64,000 nucleotides of DNA from Streptomyces sp. NBC_01445 (lineage in GTDB: Bacteria > Actinomycetota > Actinomycetes > Streptomycetales > Streptomycetaceae): the NCBI RefSeq assembly GCF_035918235.1, contig NZ_CP109485.1, positions 3,100,001-3,164,000 of the forward strand. Reading direction: 5' to 3'. The notes beneath the pieces are model-generated. The model was given only the letters and a program-made list of their open reading frames with translations. It made no database searches and was not told where the DNA came from. Each line of letters begins with the position of its first letter. Within the stretch, counting starts at the first letter, position 1. Positions 44,594-53,696 of this stretch are shown here, piece by piece. The translations under genes and the position numbers were made by a program.

Positions 44594-45528
44594 CGACCGT
44601 CGCACCCACCACAGGCGAAGAGACCGACAGCCCGTACGCGCTCTCGCACCTGGACGCCCTCGAGTCCGAGGCCGTGCACATCTTCCGTGAGGTCGCGGGC
44701 GAGTTCGAGCGGCCGGTGATCCTCTTCTCCGGCGGCAAGGACTCCATCGTGATGCTGCACCTGGCGCTGAAGGCGTTCGCGCCGGCGCCGGTGCCGTTCA
44801 CGCTGCTGCACGTCGACACCGGGCACAACTTCCCCGAGGTCCTCGAGTACCGCGACCGGGTCGTCGCCGAGCACGGCCTGCGGCTGCACGTCGCGTCCGT
44901 GCAGGAGTACATCGACCGCGGCGCCCTCAAGGAGCGCCCGGACGGGACGCGCAACCCGCTGCAGACGGTGCCGCTGACGGAGAAGATCCAGGCGGAGCGC
45001 TTCGACGCGGTCTTCGGCGGCGGGCGCCGCGACGAGGAGAAGGCGCGCGCCAAGGAGCGCGTGTTCTCCCTGCGCGACGAGTTCTCCCAGTGGGACCCGC
45101 GCCGCCAGCGCCCCGAGTTGTGGCAGCTCTACAACGGCCGCCACGCCCCCGGCGAGCACGTGCGCGTCTTCCCGCTGTCCAACTGGACCGAGCTCGACGT
45201 GTGGCAGTACATCGCCCGCGAGGGCATCGCACTGCCGGAGATCTACTTCGCCCACGAGCGGGACGTCTTCAAGCGCTCCGGCATGTGGCTGACCGCCGGT
45301 GAGTGGGGCGGCCCCAAGGACGGCGAGAGCGTCGAGAAGCGCCTCATCCGCTACCGCACGGTCGGCGACATGTCGTGCACCGGCGCCGTCGACTCCGACG
45401 CGACGACGCTGGACGCCGTGATCGCCGAGATCGCCGCCTCCCGGCTCACCGAGCGGGGCGCGACCCGTGCCGACGACAAGATGTCCGAGGCCGCGATGGA
45501 AGACCGCAAGCGCGAGGGGTATTTCTAA
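44590..45528 (+). CDS. cysD: Sulfate adenylyltransferase subunit 2
   Basis: A 312-residue ATP-sulfurylase small subunit. The PP-loop FSGGKDS is at about residues 49-55, followed by FGGGRRDEEKARAKERVFSLRD and the C-terminal KREGYF that contacts the partner. It works with CysN to make APS from sulfate and ATP. ATG at 44590 overlaps the cysC stop by 4 nt. The next gene's ATG directly follows this TAA, so subunits are made together. Length agrees with the family. Confidence 0.96.
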   Translation: MTTVAPTTGEETDSPYALSHLDALESEAVHIFREVAGEFERPVILFSGGKDSIVMLHLALKAFAPAPVPFTLLHVDTGHNFPEVLEYRDRVVAEHGLRLHVASVQEYIDRGALKERPDGTRNPLQTVPLTEKIQAERFDAVFGGGRRDEEKARAKERVFSLRDEFSQWDPRRQRPELWQLYNGRHAPGEHVRVFPLSNWTELDVWQYIAREGIALPEIYFAHERDVFKRSGMWLTAGEWGGPKDGESVEKRLIRYRTVGDMSCTGAVDSDATTLDAVIAEIAASRLTERGATRADDKMSEAAMEDRKREGYF

Positions 45529-46887
45529 ATGACCACCACCACAGAGCAGTTGGCCGACCTGTCGGCCACCACCCTGCTGCGGTTCGCCACCGCCGGTTCC
45601 GTCGACGACGGCAAGTCCACGCTCGTGGGCCGCCTGCTCCACGACTCCAAGTCGGTCCTCACGGACCAGCTGGAGGCCGTCGAGCACGCGTCCCGCAACC
45701 GCGGTCAGGAGACGCCCGACCTGGCGCTGCTCACCGACGGCCTGCGCGCCGAGCGCGAGCAGGGCATCACCATCGACGTCGCCTACCGCTACTTCGCCAC
45801 GGCCCGGCGCCGGTTCATCCTGGCCGACACCCCGGGCCATGTGCAGTACACCCGGAACATGGTGACCGGCGCGTCCACCGCCGACCTCGCCGTCGTCCTC
45901 GTCGACGCCCGCAACGGCGTCATCGAGCAGACCCGCCGGCACGCCGCCGTCGCCGCGCTGCTGCGCGTCCCGCACGTCGTGCTCGCGGTGAACAAGATGG
46001 ACCTGGTCGACTACGCGGAGCCCGTCTTCGCGAAGATCGCCGAGGAGTTCACGGCGTACGCGTCCGACCTGGGCGTTCCCGAGATCACCGCGATCCCGAT
46101 CTCCGCGCTCGCCGGTGACAACGTCGTGGAGCCGTCCGCGAACATGGACTGGTACGGCGGCCCGACCGTGCTCGAGCACCTGGAGACGGTCCCGGTCAGC
46201 CACGACCTGACGAGCTGCCACGCACGGCTGCCCGTGCAGGTCGTGATCCGCCCGCAGACCGCCGAGCACCCCGACTACCGCGGCTACGCGGGCCAGATCG
46301 CGGCCGGCACGTTCCGCGTCGGCGAGTCCGTCACCGTACTGCCGTCGGGCCGCACGTCGAAGGTCTCCGGGATCGACCTGCTGGGCAAGTCGGTCGACGT
46401 GGCCTGGACGCCGCAGTCGGTGACCCTCCTCCTGGAGGACGACATCGACATCTCGCGCGGCGACCTGATCGTGCCGACCGGCGACGCGCCCGCCACCTCG
46501 CAGGACGTCGAGGCGACCGTCTGCCACGTGGCCGACCAGCCTCTCGCCGTCGGCCAGCGCGTGCTGCTCAAGCACACGACACGCACGGTCAAGGCGATCG
46601 TCAAGGAGATCCCCTCGCGGCTCACCCTGGACGATCTGTCCCAGCACCCCGAGCCGGGACAGCTCGTCGCCAACGACATCGGCCGCGTCAAGGTCCGCAC
46701 CGCCGAGCCGGTCGCGCTCGACGACTACGCCGACTCGCGCCGCACCGGTTCGTTCCTCCTCATCGACCCGTCCGACGGGACGACGCTCGCCGCCGGCATG
46801 GCGGGCGAGGCGTTCGGCGGCAAGGCGCATGCGGCCCACGCGGAAGAGACCGCGCCGGCCTCGGACGACGACGGCTGGGACTTCTAG
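45529..46887 (+). CDS. cysN: Sulfate adenylyltransferase subunit 1 (GTPase)
   Basis: A 452-residue EF-Tu-like GTPase that drives CysD. G1 is GSVDDGKSTL at about residues 22-31, G3 is DTPGH and G4 is NKMD; two beta-barrel domains follow to about residue 410. The end is shorter than in CysN-CysC fusions, so it has no kinase domain, in line with the separate cysC. Directly abuts cysD (TAA-ATG). The 230-bp gap after it holds no clear promoter; the downstream ABC genes may still be co-transcribed. Confidence 0.96.
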   Translation: MTTTTEQLADLSATTLLRFATAGSVDDGKSTLVGRLLHDSKSVLTDQLEAVEHASRNRGQETPDLALLTDGLRAEREQGITIDVAYRYFATARRRFILADTPGHVQYTRNMVTGASTADLAVVLVDARNGVIEQTRRHAAVAALLRVPHVVLAVNKMDLVDYAEPVFAKIAEEFTAYASDLGVPEITAIPISALAGDNVVEPSANMDWYGGPTVLEHLETVPVSHDLTSCHARLPVQVVIRPQTAEHPDYRGYAGQIAAGTFRVGESVTVLPSGRTSKVSGIDLLGKSVDVAWTPQSVTLLLEDDIDISRGDLIVPTGDAPATSQDVEATVCHVADQPLAVGQRVLLKHTTRTVKAIVKEIPSRLTLDDLSQHPEPGQLVANDIGRVKVRTAEPVALDDYADSRRTGSFLLIDPSDGTTLAAGMAGEAFGGKAHAAHAEETAPASDDDGWDF

Positions 46888-47117
46888 TCATGACGGCCAT
46901 CGACATGTATGCGACGTTCGCGAAAGAGGGCGGCCGCGTCGGCAGCGGCGCCCTCGGCGCGGGCCAGGGCGGGGTCGGGCGATGTGCGCGATGACGTACG
47001 CGCACTGCCTGCGCGCCCACACCCCCCGCGACCTGTTCGTGCGAAGACGAAACCCTGCCGACCTCCCGGCCACGCCCTGAGAGCGTGACCGCCGGGCCAA
47101 CGAGAGGACCACCTCCC

Positions 47118-48233
47118 GTGCCTGCCAACTCCGCCTCCTGGCGCCGCGGCCTCGCCGCCGTCGCCGCCCTGCCGCTCCTCGCGCTCGCCGCGACGGCCTG
47201 CGGCTACGGCTCCGACGCCAAGGACGACACGTCCGGCAAGACGAACGTCGCCGCCAAGGGCAAGAAGCTCTCCGCCGACACCGTGAAGATCGGTTACTTC
47301 GGCAACCTGACGCACGGCACCGCCCTCGTGGGCAACCAGAAGGGCTTCTTCCAGAAGGAGCTCCAGGGCACACAGGCCAAGTACCAGATCTTCAACGCGG
47401 GGCCGTCCGAGATCGAGGCGCTCAACGGCGGCTCCATCGACATCGGCTGGATCGGCCCCTCGCCGTCGATCAACGGCTTCACGAAGTCCCAGGGCAAGAG
47501 CCTGCGCATCATCGGCGGTTCGGCGTCCGGCGGTGTGAAGCTCGTGGTGAACCCGAAGAAGATCAAGTCCCTGGACGACGTCAAGGGCAAGAAGATCGCC
47601 ACCCCGCAGCTCGGCAACACGCAGGACGTCGCGTTCCTCAACTGGATCGCCGAGAAGGGCTGGAAGGTCGACGCCAACAGCGGCAAGGGCGACGTCTCCG
47701 TGGTCCGTACGGACAACAAGATCACCCCGGACGCCTACAAGTCCGGCTCCGTCGACGGCGCCTGGGTACCGGAGCCGACCGCGTCCAAGCTCGTGGCCGA
47801 GGGCGGCAAGGTCCTCCTCGACGAGTCCGACCTGTGGCCCGACAAGAAGTTCGTGATCACGAACATCATCGTGTCGCAGAAGTTCCTCAAGGAGCACCCG
47901 GACGTCGTCGAGGCCGTGCTGCGCGGCTCGGTGAAGACGAACGCCTGGATCAACGCCAATCCGGACGAGGCGAAGGCCGCGGCCAACAAGCAGCTGGCGG
48001 CCGACTCCGGCAAGGCGCTGCCCGCGAACGTGCTCGACCCGGCCTGGAAGTCGATCCAGTTCACCGACGACCCGCTGGCCTCGACCCTCGGCACCGAGGC
48101 GACGCACGCGGTGAAGGCCGGCCTGCTGGAGAAGCCCGACCTCAAGGGCATCTACGACCTCGCGCCGCTGAACAAGGTCCTCAAGGCCGAGGGCAAGGGC
48201 GCGGTCGCCGACGCCGGCCTCGGCGTCAAGTAA
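47118..48233 (+). CDS. Sulfonate/sulfate-ester ABC transporter substrate-binding lipoprotein
   Basis: A 371-residue SsuA/TauA-like protein. A signal peptide with lipobox-type ATAC (Cys at about residue 28) is followed by a type-2 binding fold: TVKIGYFGNLTHGTALVG, NAGPSEIEALNGGSIDIGWIG and ATPQLGNTQDVAFLNW. GTG at 47118 is chosen because it leaves a normal lipoprotein signal; an in-frame GTG at 47085 would add 11 residues. It lies in the sulfur operon after cysN and before its ATPase and permease, so it should bring in organosulfur compounds. The ligand is inferred from context. Confidence 0.9.
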   Translation: MPANSASWRRGLAAVAALPLLALAATACGYGSDAKDDTSGKTNVAAKGKKLSADTVKIGYFGNLTHGTALVGNQKGFFQKELQGTQAKYQIFNAGPSEIEALNGGSIDIGWIGPSPSINGFTKSQGKSLRIIGGSASGGVKLVVNPKKIKSLDDVKGKKIATPQLGNTQDVAFLNWIAEKGWKVDANSGKGDVSVVRTDNKITPDAYKSGSVDGAWVPEPTASKLVAEGGKVLLDESDLWPDKKFVITNIIVSQKFLKEHPDVVEAVLRGSVKTNAWINANPDEAKAAANKQLAADSGKALPANVLDPAWKSIQFTDDPLASTLGTEATHAVKAGLLEKPDLKGIYDLAPLNKVLKAEGKGAVADAGLGVK

Positions 48234-48282
48234 CCGCGTCGGCAAAGCCCGTAATCGCTTGAGTTCCCAGGAGGTGACGACC

Positions 48283-49074
48283 ATGGCAACGACCCTCGCC
48301 AAGGCCGCGGACGGCGGCACGCGGACCACCGGCCACGCCGCGCGGATCGAGCACGTCTCGAAGTCCTTCGCCACGCCCGCCGGGCAGCAGCTCGTCCTGG
48401 ACGACATCACGCTCGATGTCGCTCCGGGCGAGTTCGTCACCCTCCTGGGAGCCTCGGGCTGCGGGAAGTCGACGCTGCTCAATCTGGTCGCGGGCCTCGA
48501 CCGGCCCTCGTCCGGCGAGATCAGCACGCAGGGCCGGCCGGCCCTGATGTTCCAGGAGCACGCCCTCTTCCCGTGGCTGACCGCGGGCAAGAACATCGAA
48601 CTGGCCCTGAAGCTGCGCGGCGTTCCGAAGGCGGACCGCCGCACGCGGGCGGAGGAGCTCCTGGAGCTCGTCCGCCTGAACGGCGCGTACGGCAAGCGGG
48701 TGCACGAGCTGTCGGGCGGTATGCGCCAGCGCGTGGCGATGGCCCGCGCGCTCGCGCAGGACAGCCAACTGCTGCTGATGGACGAGCCGTTCGCCGCGCT
48801 CGACGCCATCACGCGCGACGTGCTGCACGACGAGCTGACCCGCATCTGGCGCGAGACGAACGTCTCCGTCCTGTTCGTCACCCACAACGTCCGCGAGGCG
48901 GTACGCCTCGCGGAGCGGGTCGTACTGCTCTCGTCGCGGCCGGGCCGGGTGGCGCACGAGTGGCGGGTCGGCATTCCGCAGCCGCGCCGCATCGAGGACA
49001 CCGCCGTGGCGGAACTGTCCGTCGAGATCACCGAACAACTGCGTGGGGAGATCCGCCGCCATGGCCAGCACTGA
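48283..49074 (+). CDS. Sulfonate-type ABC transporter ATPase
   Basis: A 263-residue SsuB/TauB-like ATPase. Walker A is GASGCGKST, signature LSGGMRQRVAMARAL, Walker B LLLMDEPFAALD, and the switch His is in FVTHNVREA. ATG at 48283 has CAGGAGG 8 nt upstream. It overlaps the permease gene by 14 nt and lies 49 bp after the binding protein. Should energise import of sulfonates or sulfate esters. Confidence 0.92.
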   Translation: MATTLAKAADGGTRTTGHAARIEHVSKSFATPAGQQLVLDDITLDVAPGEFVTLLGASGCGKSTLLNLVAGLDRPSSGEISTQGRPALMFQEHALFPWLTAGKNIELALKLRGVPKADRRTRAEELLELVRLNGAYGKRVHELSGGMRQRVAMARALAQDSQLLLMDEPFAALDAITRDVLHDELTRIWRETNVSVLFVTHNVREAVRLAERVVLLSSRPGRVAHEWRVGIPQPRRIEDTAVAELSVEITEQLRGEIRRHGQH

Positions 49075-49984
49075 GACGACGACCGCGGGCAAGGACACGG
49101 GCGCCGTCAAGGACACGGGCGCCGGGCAGGACCTGGCGGGTCTCGAAGCGGGGCTCGACGCCCTGGACACCGTGCACACCGCCCGTACCCCGCTGCGCCA
49201 GACGCTGGTCCAGAAGGTGCTGCCGCCGCTGACGGCGGTGCTCCTGGTCCTGGTGGTGTGGCAGGGACTGGTCTCGTTCAAGATCGTCGACGACCCGAGC
49301 AAGCTGCCCTCGCCGTCCGCGGTGTGGGGCGAGGTGTCCGACGCGTGGCTGCAGGGGACGCTTCTCGACTACATCTGGACGAGCGTGTCGCGCGGCCTGC
49401 TCGGCTTCCTGCTGGCACTCGTGATCGGCACCCCGCTCGGCCTGGTCGTCGCCCGGGTCCGGTTCATCCGGTCCGCGATCGGCCCGATCCTGTCCGGCCT
49501 CCAGTCGCTGCCCTCGGTCGCCTGGGTCCCGCCGGCCGTGATCTGGCTGGGCCTCGACAACAAGATGATGTACGCCGTGATCCTGCTCGGCGCGGTCCCC
49601 TCGATCGCCAACGGCCTGGTGTCGGGCGTCGACCAGGTGCCGCCGCTGTTCCTGCGGGCCGGCCGCACGCTCGGCGCGACGGGCCTGCGGCACACCTGGC
49701 ACATCGTGCTCCCGGCCGCGCTGCCCGGCTATCTCGCGGGCCTGAAGCAGGGCTGGGCGTTCTCGTGGCGCTCGCTGATGGCCGCGGAGATCATCGCCTC
49801 GTCGCCCGACCTGGGCATCGGCCTCGGCCAGCTCCTGGAGAACGGCCGCAACGCCAGCTCCATGTCCATGGTCTTCCTCGCCATCTTCCTGATCCTGATC
49901 GTCGGCATCGCCATCGACCTGCTGATCTTCAGCCCCCTGGAGCGGCGCGTCCTGCGCAGCCGCGGCCTCCTGGTGAGGAGCTGA
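49061..49984 (+). CDS. Sulfonate-type ABC transporter permease
   Basis: A 307-residue SsuC/TauC-like permease with six TM segments (about 50-295). The EAA loop is RAGRTLGATGLRHTWHIVLPAALPGY. The N-terminal 40 residues are hydrophilic with a short repeat (KDTGA VKDTGA). ATG at 49061 overlaps the ATPase gene by 14 nt. The chelatase gene follows 7 bp later, the last of the operon. Confidence 0.92.
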   Translation: MASTETTTAGKDTGAVKDTGAGQDLAGLEAGLDALDTVHTARTPLRQTLVQKVLPPLTAVLLVLVVWQGLVSFKIVDDPSKLPSPSAVWGEVSDAWLQGTLLDYIWTSVSRGLLGFLLALVIGTPLGLVVARVRFIRSAIGPILSGLQSLPSVAWVPPAVIWLGLDNKMMYAVILLGAVPSIANGLVSGVDQVPPLFLRAGRTLGATGLRHTWHIVLPAALPGYLAGLKQGWAFSWRSLMAAEIIASSPDLGIGLGQLLENGRNASSMSMVFLAIFLILIVGIAIDLLIFSPLERRVLRSRGLLVRS

Positions 49985-49991
49985 CCCCGTC

Positions 49992-50741
49992 ATGCACCAG
50001 CGCCCCGCCCGCCCGGTCCTGCTCGTGATCGCTCACGGCAGCCGCGACCCGCGCCATGCCGCGACGGTCCACGCGCTCGTACGCGAAGTACGGGCGCTGC
50101 GGCCGGGGCTGCGCGTGGAGACGGGGTTCCTGGACTTCAACGTCCCCTCGGTGAACGGCGTCCTGGAGTCCCTGGCGGCGGAGGGCGTGCGCGACGTGGT
50201 CGCCCTCCCCCTGCTCCTGACGCGCGCGTTCCACGCGAAGGCGGACATCCCGGCGGTCCTGCGGCAGGCCCCGGCCCGGCTGCGGATCCGCCAGGCGGAG
50301 GTGCTCGGCCCCTCCCCACTCCTGACGGCAGCGCTCGAACGCCGCCTCTACCAGGCCGGGCTCACCCCGGCCGACAAGCCCACGACCGGGGTCGTCCTGG
50401 CCTCGGCGGGCTCCACAGACCCGGAGGCGATCGCAGTGATCGCTGAAATCGCGCGGGAGTGGCGGCACACCGGTTGGTGCGCCGTGCGACCTGCGTTCGC
50501 CTCCGCATCTCTGCCCCGCACGGAGGACGCCGTGGCTGGGCTGCGCGCCGAGGGCGTCCGCCGGGTGGCGGTGGCCCCCTACGTCCTGGCCCCCGGCCAC
50601 CTCCCGGACCGCATCGCCCGCGGCGCCTCCCGAGCGGACGTCCTCGCGGACGTACTGGGCCCGGCACCGGAGGTGGCGCGGCTGCTTGTGCGGCGCTATG
50701 AGGCAGCGACCGTACGGGAGTTGGTGGCGGTGGGCGCGTGA
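49992..50741 (+). CDS. Sirohydrochlorin ferrochelatase/CbiX-type chelatase
   Basis: A 249-residue protein with two CbiX repeats (about 9-115 and 135-245), in contrast to the single-repeat CbiXS. The metal-binding His is in LVIAHGSRDPRH, and a second His in VLAPGHLPDR. It inserts Fe2+ into sirohydrochlorin to make siroheme for SirA, so the operon carries its own cofactor step. ATG at 49992 is 7 bp after the permease stop. The operon ends here; no hairpin was found between it and the convergent next gene. Confidence 0.9.
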   Translation: MHQRPARPVLLVIAHGSRDPRHAATVHALVREVRALRPGLRVETGFLDFNVPSVNGVLESLAAEGVRDVVALPLLLTRAFHAKADIPAVLRQAPARLRIRQAEVLGPSPLLTAALERRLYQAGLTPADKPTTGVVLASAGSTDPEAIAVIAEIAREWRHTGWCAVRPAFASASLPRTEDAVAGLRAEGVRRVAVAPYVLAPGHLPDRIARGASRADVLADVLGPAPEVARLLVRRYEAATVRELVAVGA

Positions 50742-50760
50742 GGCGATCGCCTCAACGGCG

Positions 50761-51411
50761 TCAGGAGAAGTCCAGACCCCCGGTCCTCGTCCGCTTCAGT
50801 TCGAAGAGGTCGGGGTGGGTCGCCAAGGTGCGGAAGCTGTCGAAGAGGCGGGCCGCTTCCTGGCCGCGCGGGATCGCGCGCAGTACCGGGCCGAACCACA
50901 CCGTGCCGTCGACGTGGATCGTGGGTGTGCCCACATAGCCGTCGGAGCCGGGCTCCTTGCCGGCGTCGTGGCTACGGCGGACCGCTTCGTCGTACGCCGG
51001 GTCGTTCGCGGCCCGGGCGAGTTCGGCGGGGAGGCCCAGCTCCGCCAGTGAGTCGGCGACGACCTGGTCGAAGTCCTCGTTCTTCTCCTCGTGGATGCGG
51101 GTGCCGAAGGCCGTGTAGAGGTCCCGGAGCACCTTCTCGCCGTGCTGTTCGGCCGCGGCCACCGCGACCCGCACCGGGCCGATCGACCTGTCGACCAGTT
51201 CCCGGTACCAGTCGGGGAGTTCGTTGCCGATGTTGTGCAGGTAGAGGCTCATGGGGTGGAAGCGGATGTCGAGCGCGCGTTCACGTTCCACCTCCAGCAT
51301 CCAGCGCGAGGTGATCCACGCGAAGGGGCAGGCAGGGTCGAAGTAGAAGTCCACGCGGGGCGCTGAGGTGGCGTCTGGGCGAGACGCTGCGTGATCGGTC
51401 GTCGTCTTCAT
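50761..51411 (-). CDS. DsbA-family protein related to mycothiol-dependent nitroreductase Rv2466c
   Basis: A 216-residue thioredoxin-fold protein. It aligns along its length with M. tuberculosis Rv2466c as I remember it (DFYFDPACPFAWITSRWMLE, GPVRVAVAAAEQHGEKVL, DGYVGTPTIHVDG, FELKRTRTG at the end). The active site, CPWC in that protein, is Cys28-Pro-Phe-Ala31 here, so only one thiol is left, as in a monothiol transferase. ATG at 51411 fits the family start. It is cytosolic. A separate transcript from the convergent sulfur operon. Confidence 0.87.
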   Translation of the reverse strand: MKTTTDHAASRPDATSAPRVDFYFDPACPFAWITSRWMLEVERERALDIRFHPMSLYLHNIGNELPDWYRELVDRSIGPVRVAVAAAEQHGEKVLRDLYTAFGTRIHEEKNEDFDQVVADSLAELGLPAELARAANDPAYDEAVRRSHDAGKEPGSDGYVGTPTIHVDGTVWFGPVLRAIPRGQEAARLFDSFRTLATHPDLFELKRTRTGGLDFS

Positions 51412-51478
51412 GACCCTGACGCTACCTGGCCAGTGGCCCGCCCCCTTGGTCCATTCTCGTACTGTTCCCCTGGGCCAT

Positions 51479-52050
51479 TCAGCTCGGATCGCGTCCGCTC
51501 AGGATGAGCGCGCGGTGGAACACGGGCGCGCCATACGGCACCGGGACCACATCGGCGAAGCCGTCGTGCCGGCGGTACTCCTCGGCGTTCGCCTCGATGA
51601 CTCCGAGCAGGAGGCGGCCGTGTCGTCCGAGACCTGGAACTTCTGGCCGGTGGCGCGGGCCACGTCCCAGCCGTGGAGGGCGAGTTCGGCGATGAGCAGT
51701 CCGGCGATCTCCGGTGCGGGCGTCGTCGCGAAGCCGAGGTCGATCTCGCCCTCCCAGACCCGCGGGTCCGCCCACGCGGCGACGGCCCGTTCGAGCTGCA
51801 CGGCGTACGCGTCGGCCCAGCCGGTATCGGCCGCGAAGTCACGGGCGGTGGCTCGTCGGGGAGCCTCGTGCGCAGGGCCCGGTGCTCCAGGCCGTGCCGG
51901 GGTGCAGAGGACCCAGTGGTTGACGAGGGCGCGGACGTCCCGGTCGCCGCACCCGCTCGGCTCGGGCAGGCGGCCCGCATCGACGCCCCGCGACGCGACC
52001 CTGCCGGCCTCCGCGGCGCATTCCTTCATGGAGGTGTACTCGTTTTCCAT
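51479..52050 (-). pseudogene. TIGR03086-type metal-binding protein gene broken by frameshifts
   Basis: The reading frame keeps the DinB/TIGR03086 pattern only when it is pieced together. From ATG 52050: ...DVRALVNHWVL, then about 51900-51850 the matching text (HGLEHRALRTRLPDEPPP) is in another frame. Next, ARDFAADTGW to FQVSDDTAAS returns to the first frame (51840-51620). The ending GVIEANAEEYRRHDGF to ALILSGRDPS (51610-51479) is in a third. So there are two compensating shifts and one further shift near 51620. Such mycothiol-dependent or DinB-like proteins bind a metal. Three shifts suggest a decayed gene; sequencing error is the alternative. Confidence 0.72.
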
Positions 52051-52131
52051 GCGGCAGGCGTCTGGCGCGAGGACCGCCGGTGGCTTGGAGAAATGCGACA
52101 ACGCGACAGCAGCCAACGGGAAGCGCGACAG

Positions 52132-53139
52132 CTACCGCGTCGCCGCGGCGGCCTTTGAGATGAGTTCCGTGATCGGCATTGATCCGGCCGGGCGGCCCTC
52201 GCGGGCGAAGCGGTTGGCCACCGACTGGAGGGCGTCGTTGACCGGGGTCGGAACGCCGTGCAGCCGTCCGAGCAGGCCCATCTCGCCGTTGAGGTAGTCG
52301 GACTCGATGGTGCCCGTGCCGCGGCTGAGGGACTGCCAGGACGAGCCGCCGCTGCGCTCCGAGCCGTCGAAGGGCTCGAAGCGGATCTTGTCGCCGCGGG
52401 ACTCCTTCTCCTCCTCCTTGGAGGCGAACGCGATGCCCGCCGAGGCGAGCACGGCCTCGCCCTCCGCACGGGCCCGCCCGTGGAGGGCGAGCCCCTCCTC
52501 GCTGGTGATCACCCCGGACACGGCCTCGATCGCGTTGGCCAGGTTGCCGAGGAGCTTGGCGTACTTCCAGCGCATCACGTCGGGCACGACGGGTGCCTCG
52601 AAGAAGGACTTCTCCAGGTCGGCGGAGATGCGGTGGGCGGTCTCGTCGGTGCCTCCCGGGTACCGGCCGATGTGCAGGATGCCGGTGAGCTGAGTGCCCG
52701 CGGCGGACACGACACCGGGCTCGACGAACGTGGCGGGCAGCCACACGCACATGCCGTACACGCGCCGGAAGAGCCGCAGCGCGAGACGCTCGCTCTCCAC
52801 TCCGTTCTGCGCGCAGACCAGCGGCAGCCGCTCGGCGGCGGTGCCGCCTCCGGCGACCGGCCGCCCGGCCCACGCTTCGAGCGCGGCGACGCTGTCCTGG
52901 GTCTTCACCGCGAGCACGAGCACGTCGTCCGGGCTCAGTTCGCCGAGCTCCCCGGGCCCGGCGACGACCGGGAGACGGTGGATGTGCGGGCCGTCGGGAG
53001 TGACGAGCCGCAGCCCGTGGTCCCGCAGTGCCTCGTACTGCTTGCCGCGGGCGACGAGGACGACGTCGTGCCCGGCCTGTGCGAGCCGGCCGCCGATGGC
53101 GCCGCCGACCGCTCCTGCTCCGATGATGAGGTAACGCAT
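52132..53139 (-). CDS. Ketopantoate reductase-like (PanE/ApbA) protein
   Basis: A 335-residue NADPH-dependent reductase. The Rossmann motif GAGAVGGAIGG is at about residues 7-17; the catalytic-Lys segment MRWKYAKLLGNLANAIEA sits at about 190-210, and the C-terminal domain has GTGTIESDYLNGE, the usual end motif. True PanE makes pantoate for CoA; bacteria often carry several paralogues with other roles. No pan genes are near. ATG at 53139 fits the family start. Lies between two frameshifted genes. Confidence 0.87.
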   Translation of the reverse strand: MRYLIIGAGAVGGAIGGRLAQAGHDVVLVARGKQYEALRDHGLRLVTPDGPHIHRLPVVAGPGELGELSPDDVLVLAVKTQDSVAALEAWAGRPVAGGGTAAERLPLVCAQNGVESERLALRLFRRVYGMCVWLPATFVEPGVVSAAGTQLTGILHIGRYPGGTDETAHRISADLEKSFFEAPVVPDVMRWKYAKLLGNLANAIEAVSGVITSEEGLALHGRARAEGEAVLASAGIAFASKEEEKESRGDKIRFEPFDGSERSGGSSWQSLSRGTGTIESDYLNGEMGLLGRLHGVPTPVNDALQSVANRFAREGRPAGSMPITELISKAAAATR

Positions 53140-53177
53140 GCCAACGAGCCTTTCACAGAAGGCTGTAGGGGCCACTC

Positions 53178-53680
53178 ATGATCAGGCAAACTCTCGCGCT
53201 CCGCGCACGCGGACGTGCGAGCCTGCTCCCCGTGCGTACACGCTCGGTCCTCTGGGGGACCGGATTCCTCTGCCTGCTCTCGGCGGTTGTGGGCAGCTGC
53301 TCGGCCTCCCGGCAGTGGCGGCAGGCGGAGCGGATCGACGCGGCTCCGGTCCGCGTGAGCGGCGTCGTCACCGCCGTCGAGCACGTGCCGAAGAGCGGCT
53401 ACGAGCAGGTGATCGCGTACGAGGTCCAGGGGCACCGGCGCACCGTCACGAGAGCGCTGGGCACGGGCCCCGGCAGTCCCGGAGTCCGTCACCGGGTGTG
53501 TCTGGAGGCCGACCGCGACCACCCCGGCGTGGTGCGGCTCTGCGGTGAGCGGTATCCGTCGGGCGACGACTGTATCCCACGTACGGCCTGGTCGCGGTCG
53601 CCGGAGCCATCGGGACCTGTGTCGTTGCGGGCGTCGCGGCCGGGGTCCGCCGCCGCTCCCGCTCGAAGCCGGCGCGCTGA
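53178..53680 (+). pseudogene. DUF3592-like two-TM protein gene with a C-terminal frameshift
   Basis: ATG at 53178 encodes an N-terminal TM (SVLWGTGFLCLLSAVVGS) and an extracytoplasmic domain (VRVSGVVTAVEHVPKSGYEQ, LCGERYPSGDD), like DUF3592 proteins, which usually end with a second TM. That TM is not in the same frame: about 53575 onward, another frame reads YGLVAVAGAIGTCVVAGVAAG, then RRRSRSKPAR and a stop at 53678. A single extra base near 53570 would explain this. In the original frame the tail is unlike any membrane segment. Either a real shift or a sequence error. Confidence 0.6.
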
Positions 53681-53696
53681 CGTCTCCGCGCCGCGC

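Noticed and set aside
46890..46994. A 34-codon ORF in the gap after cysN, and a second short frame to 47080
   Set aside because: Neither has a ribosome site, a known leader pattern or coupling to the next gene. I could not support translation.
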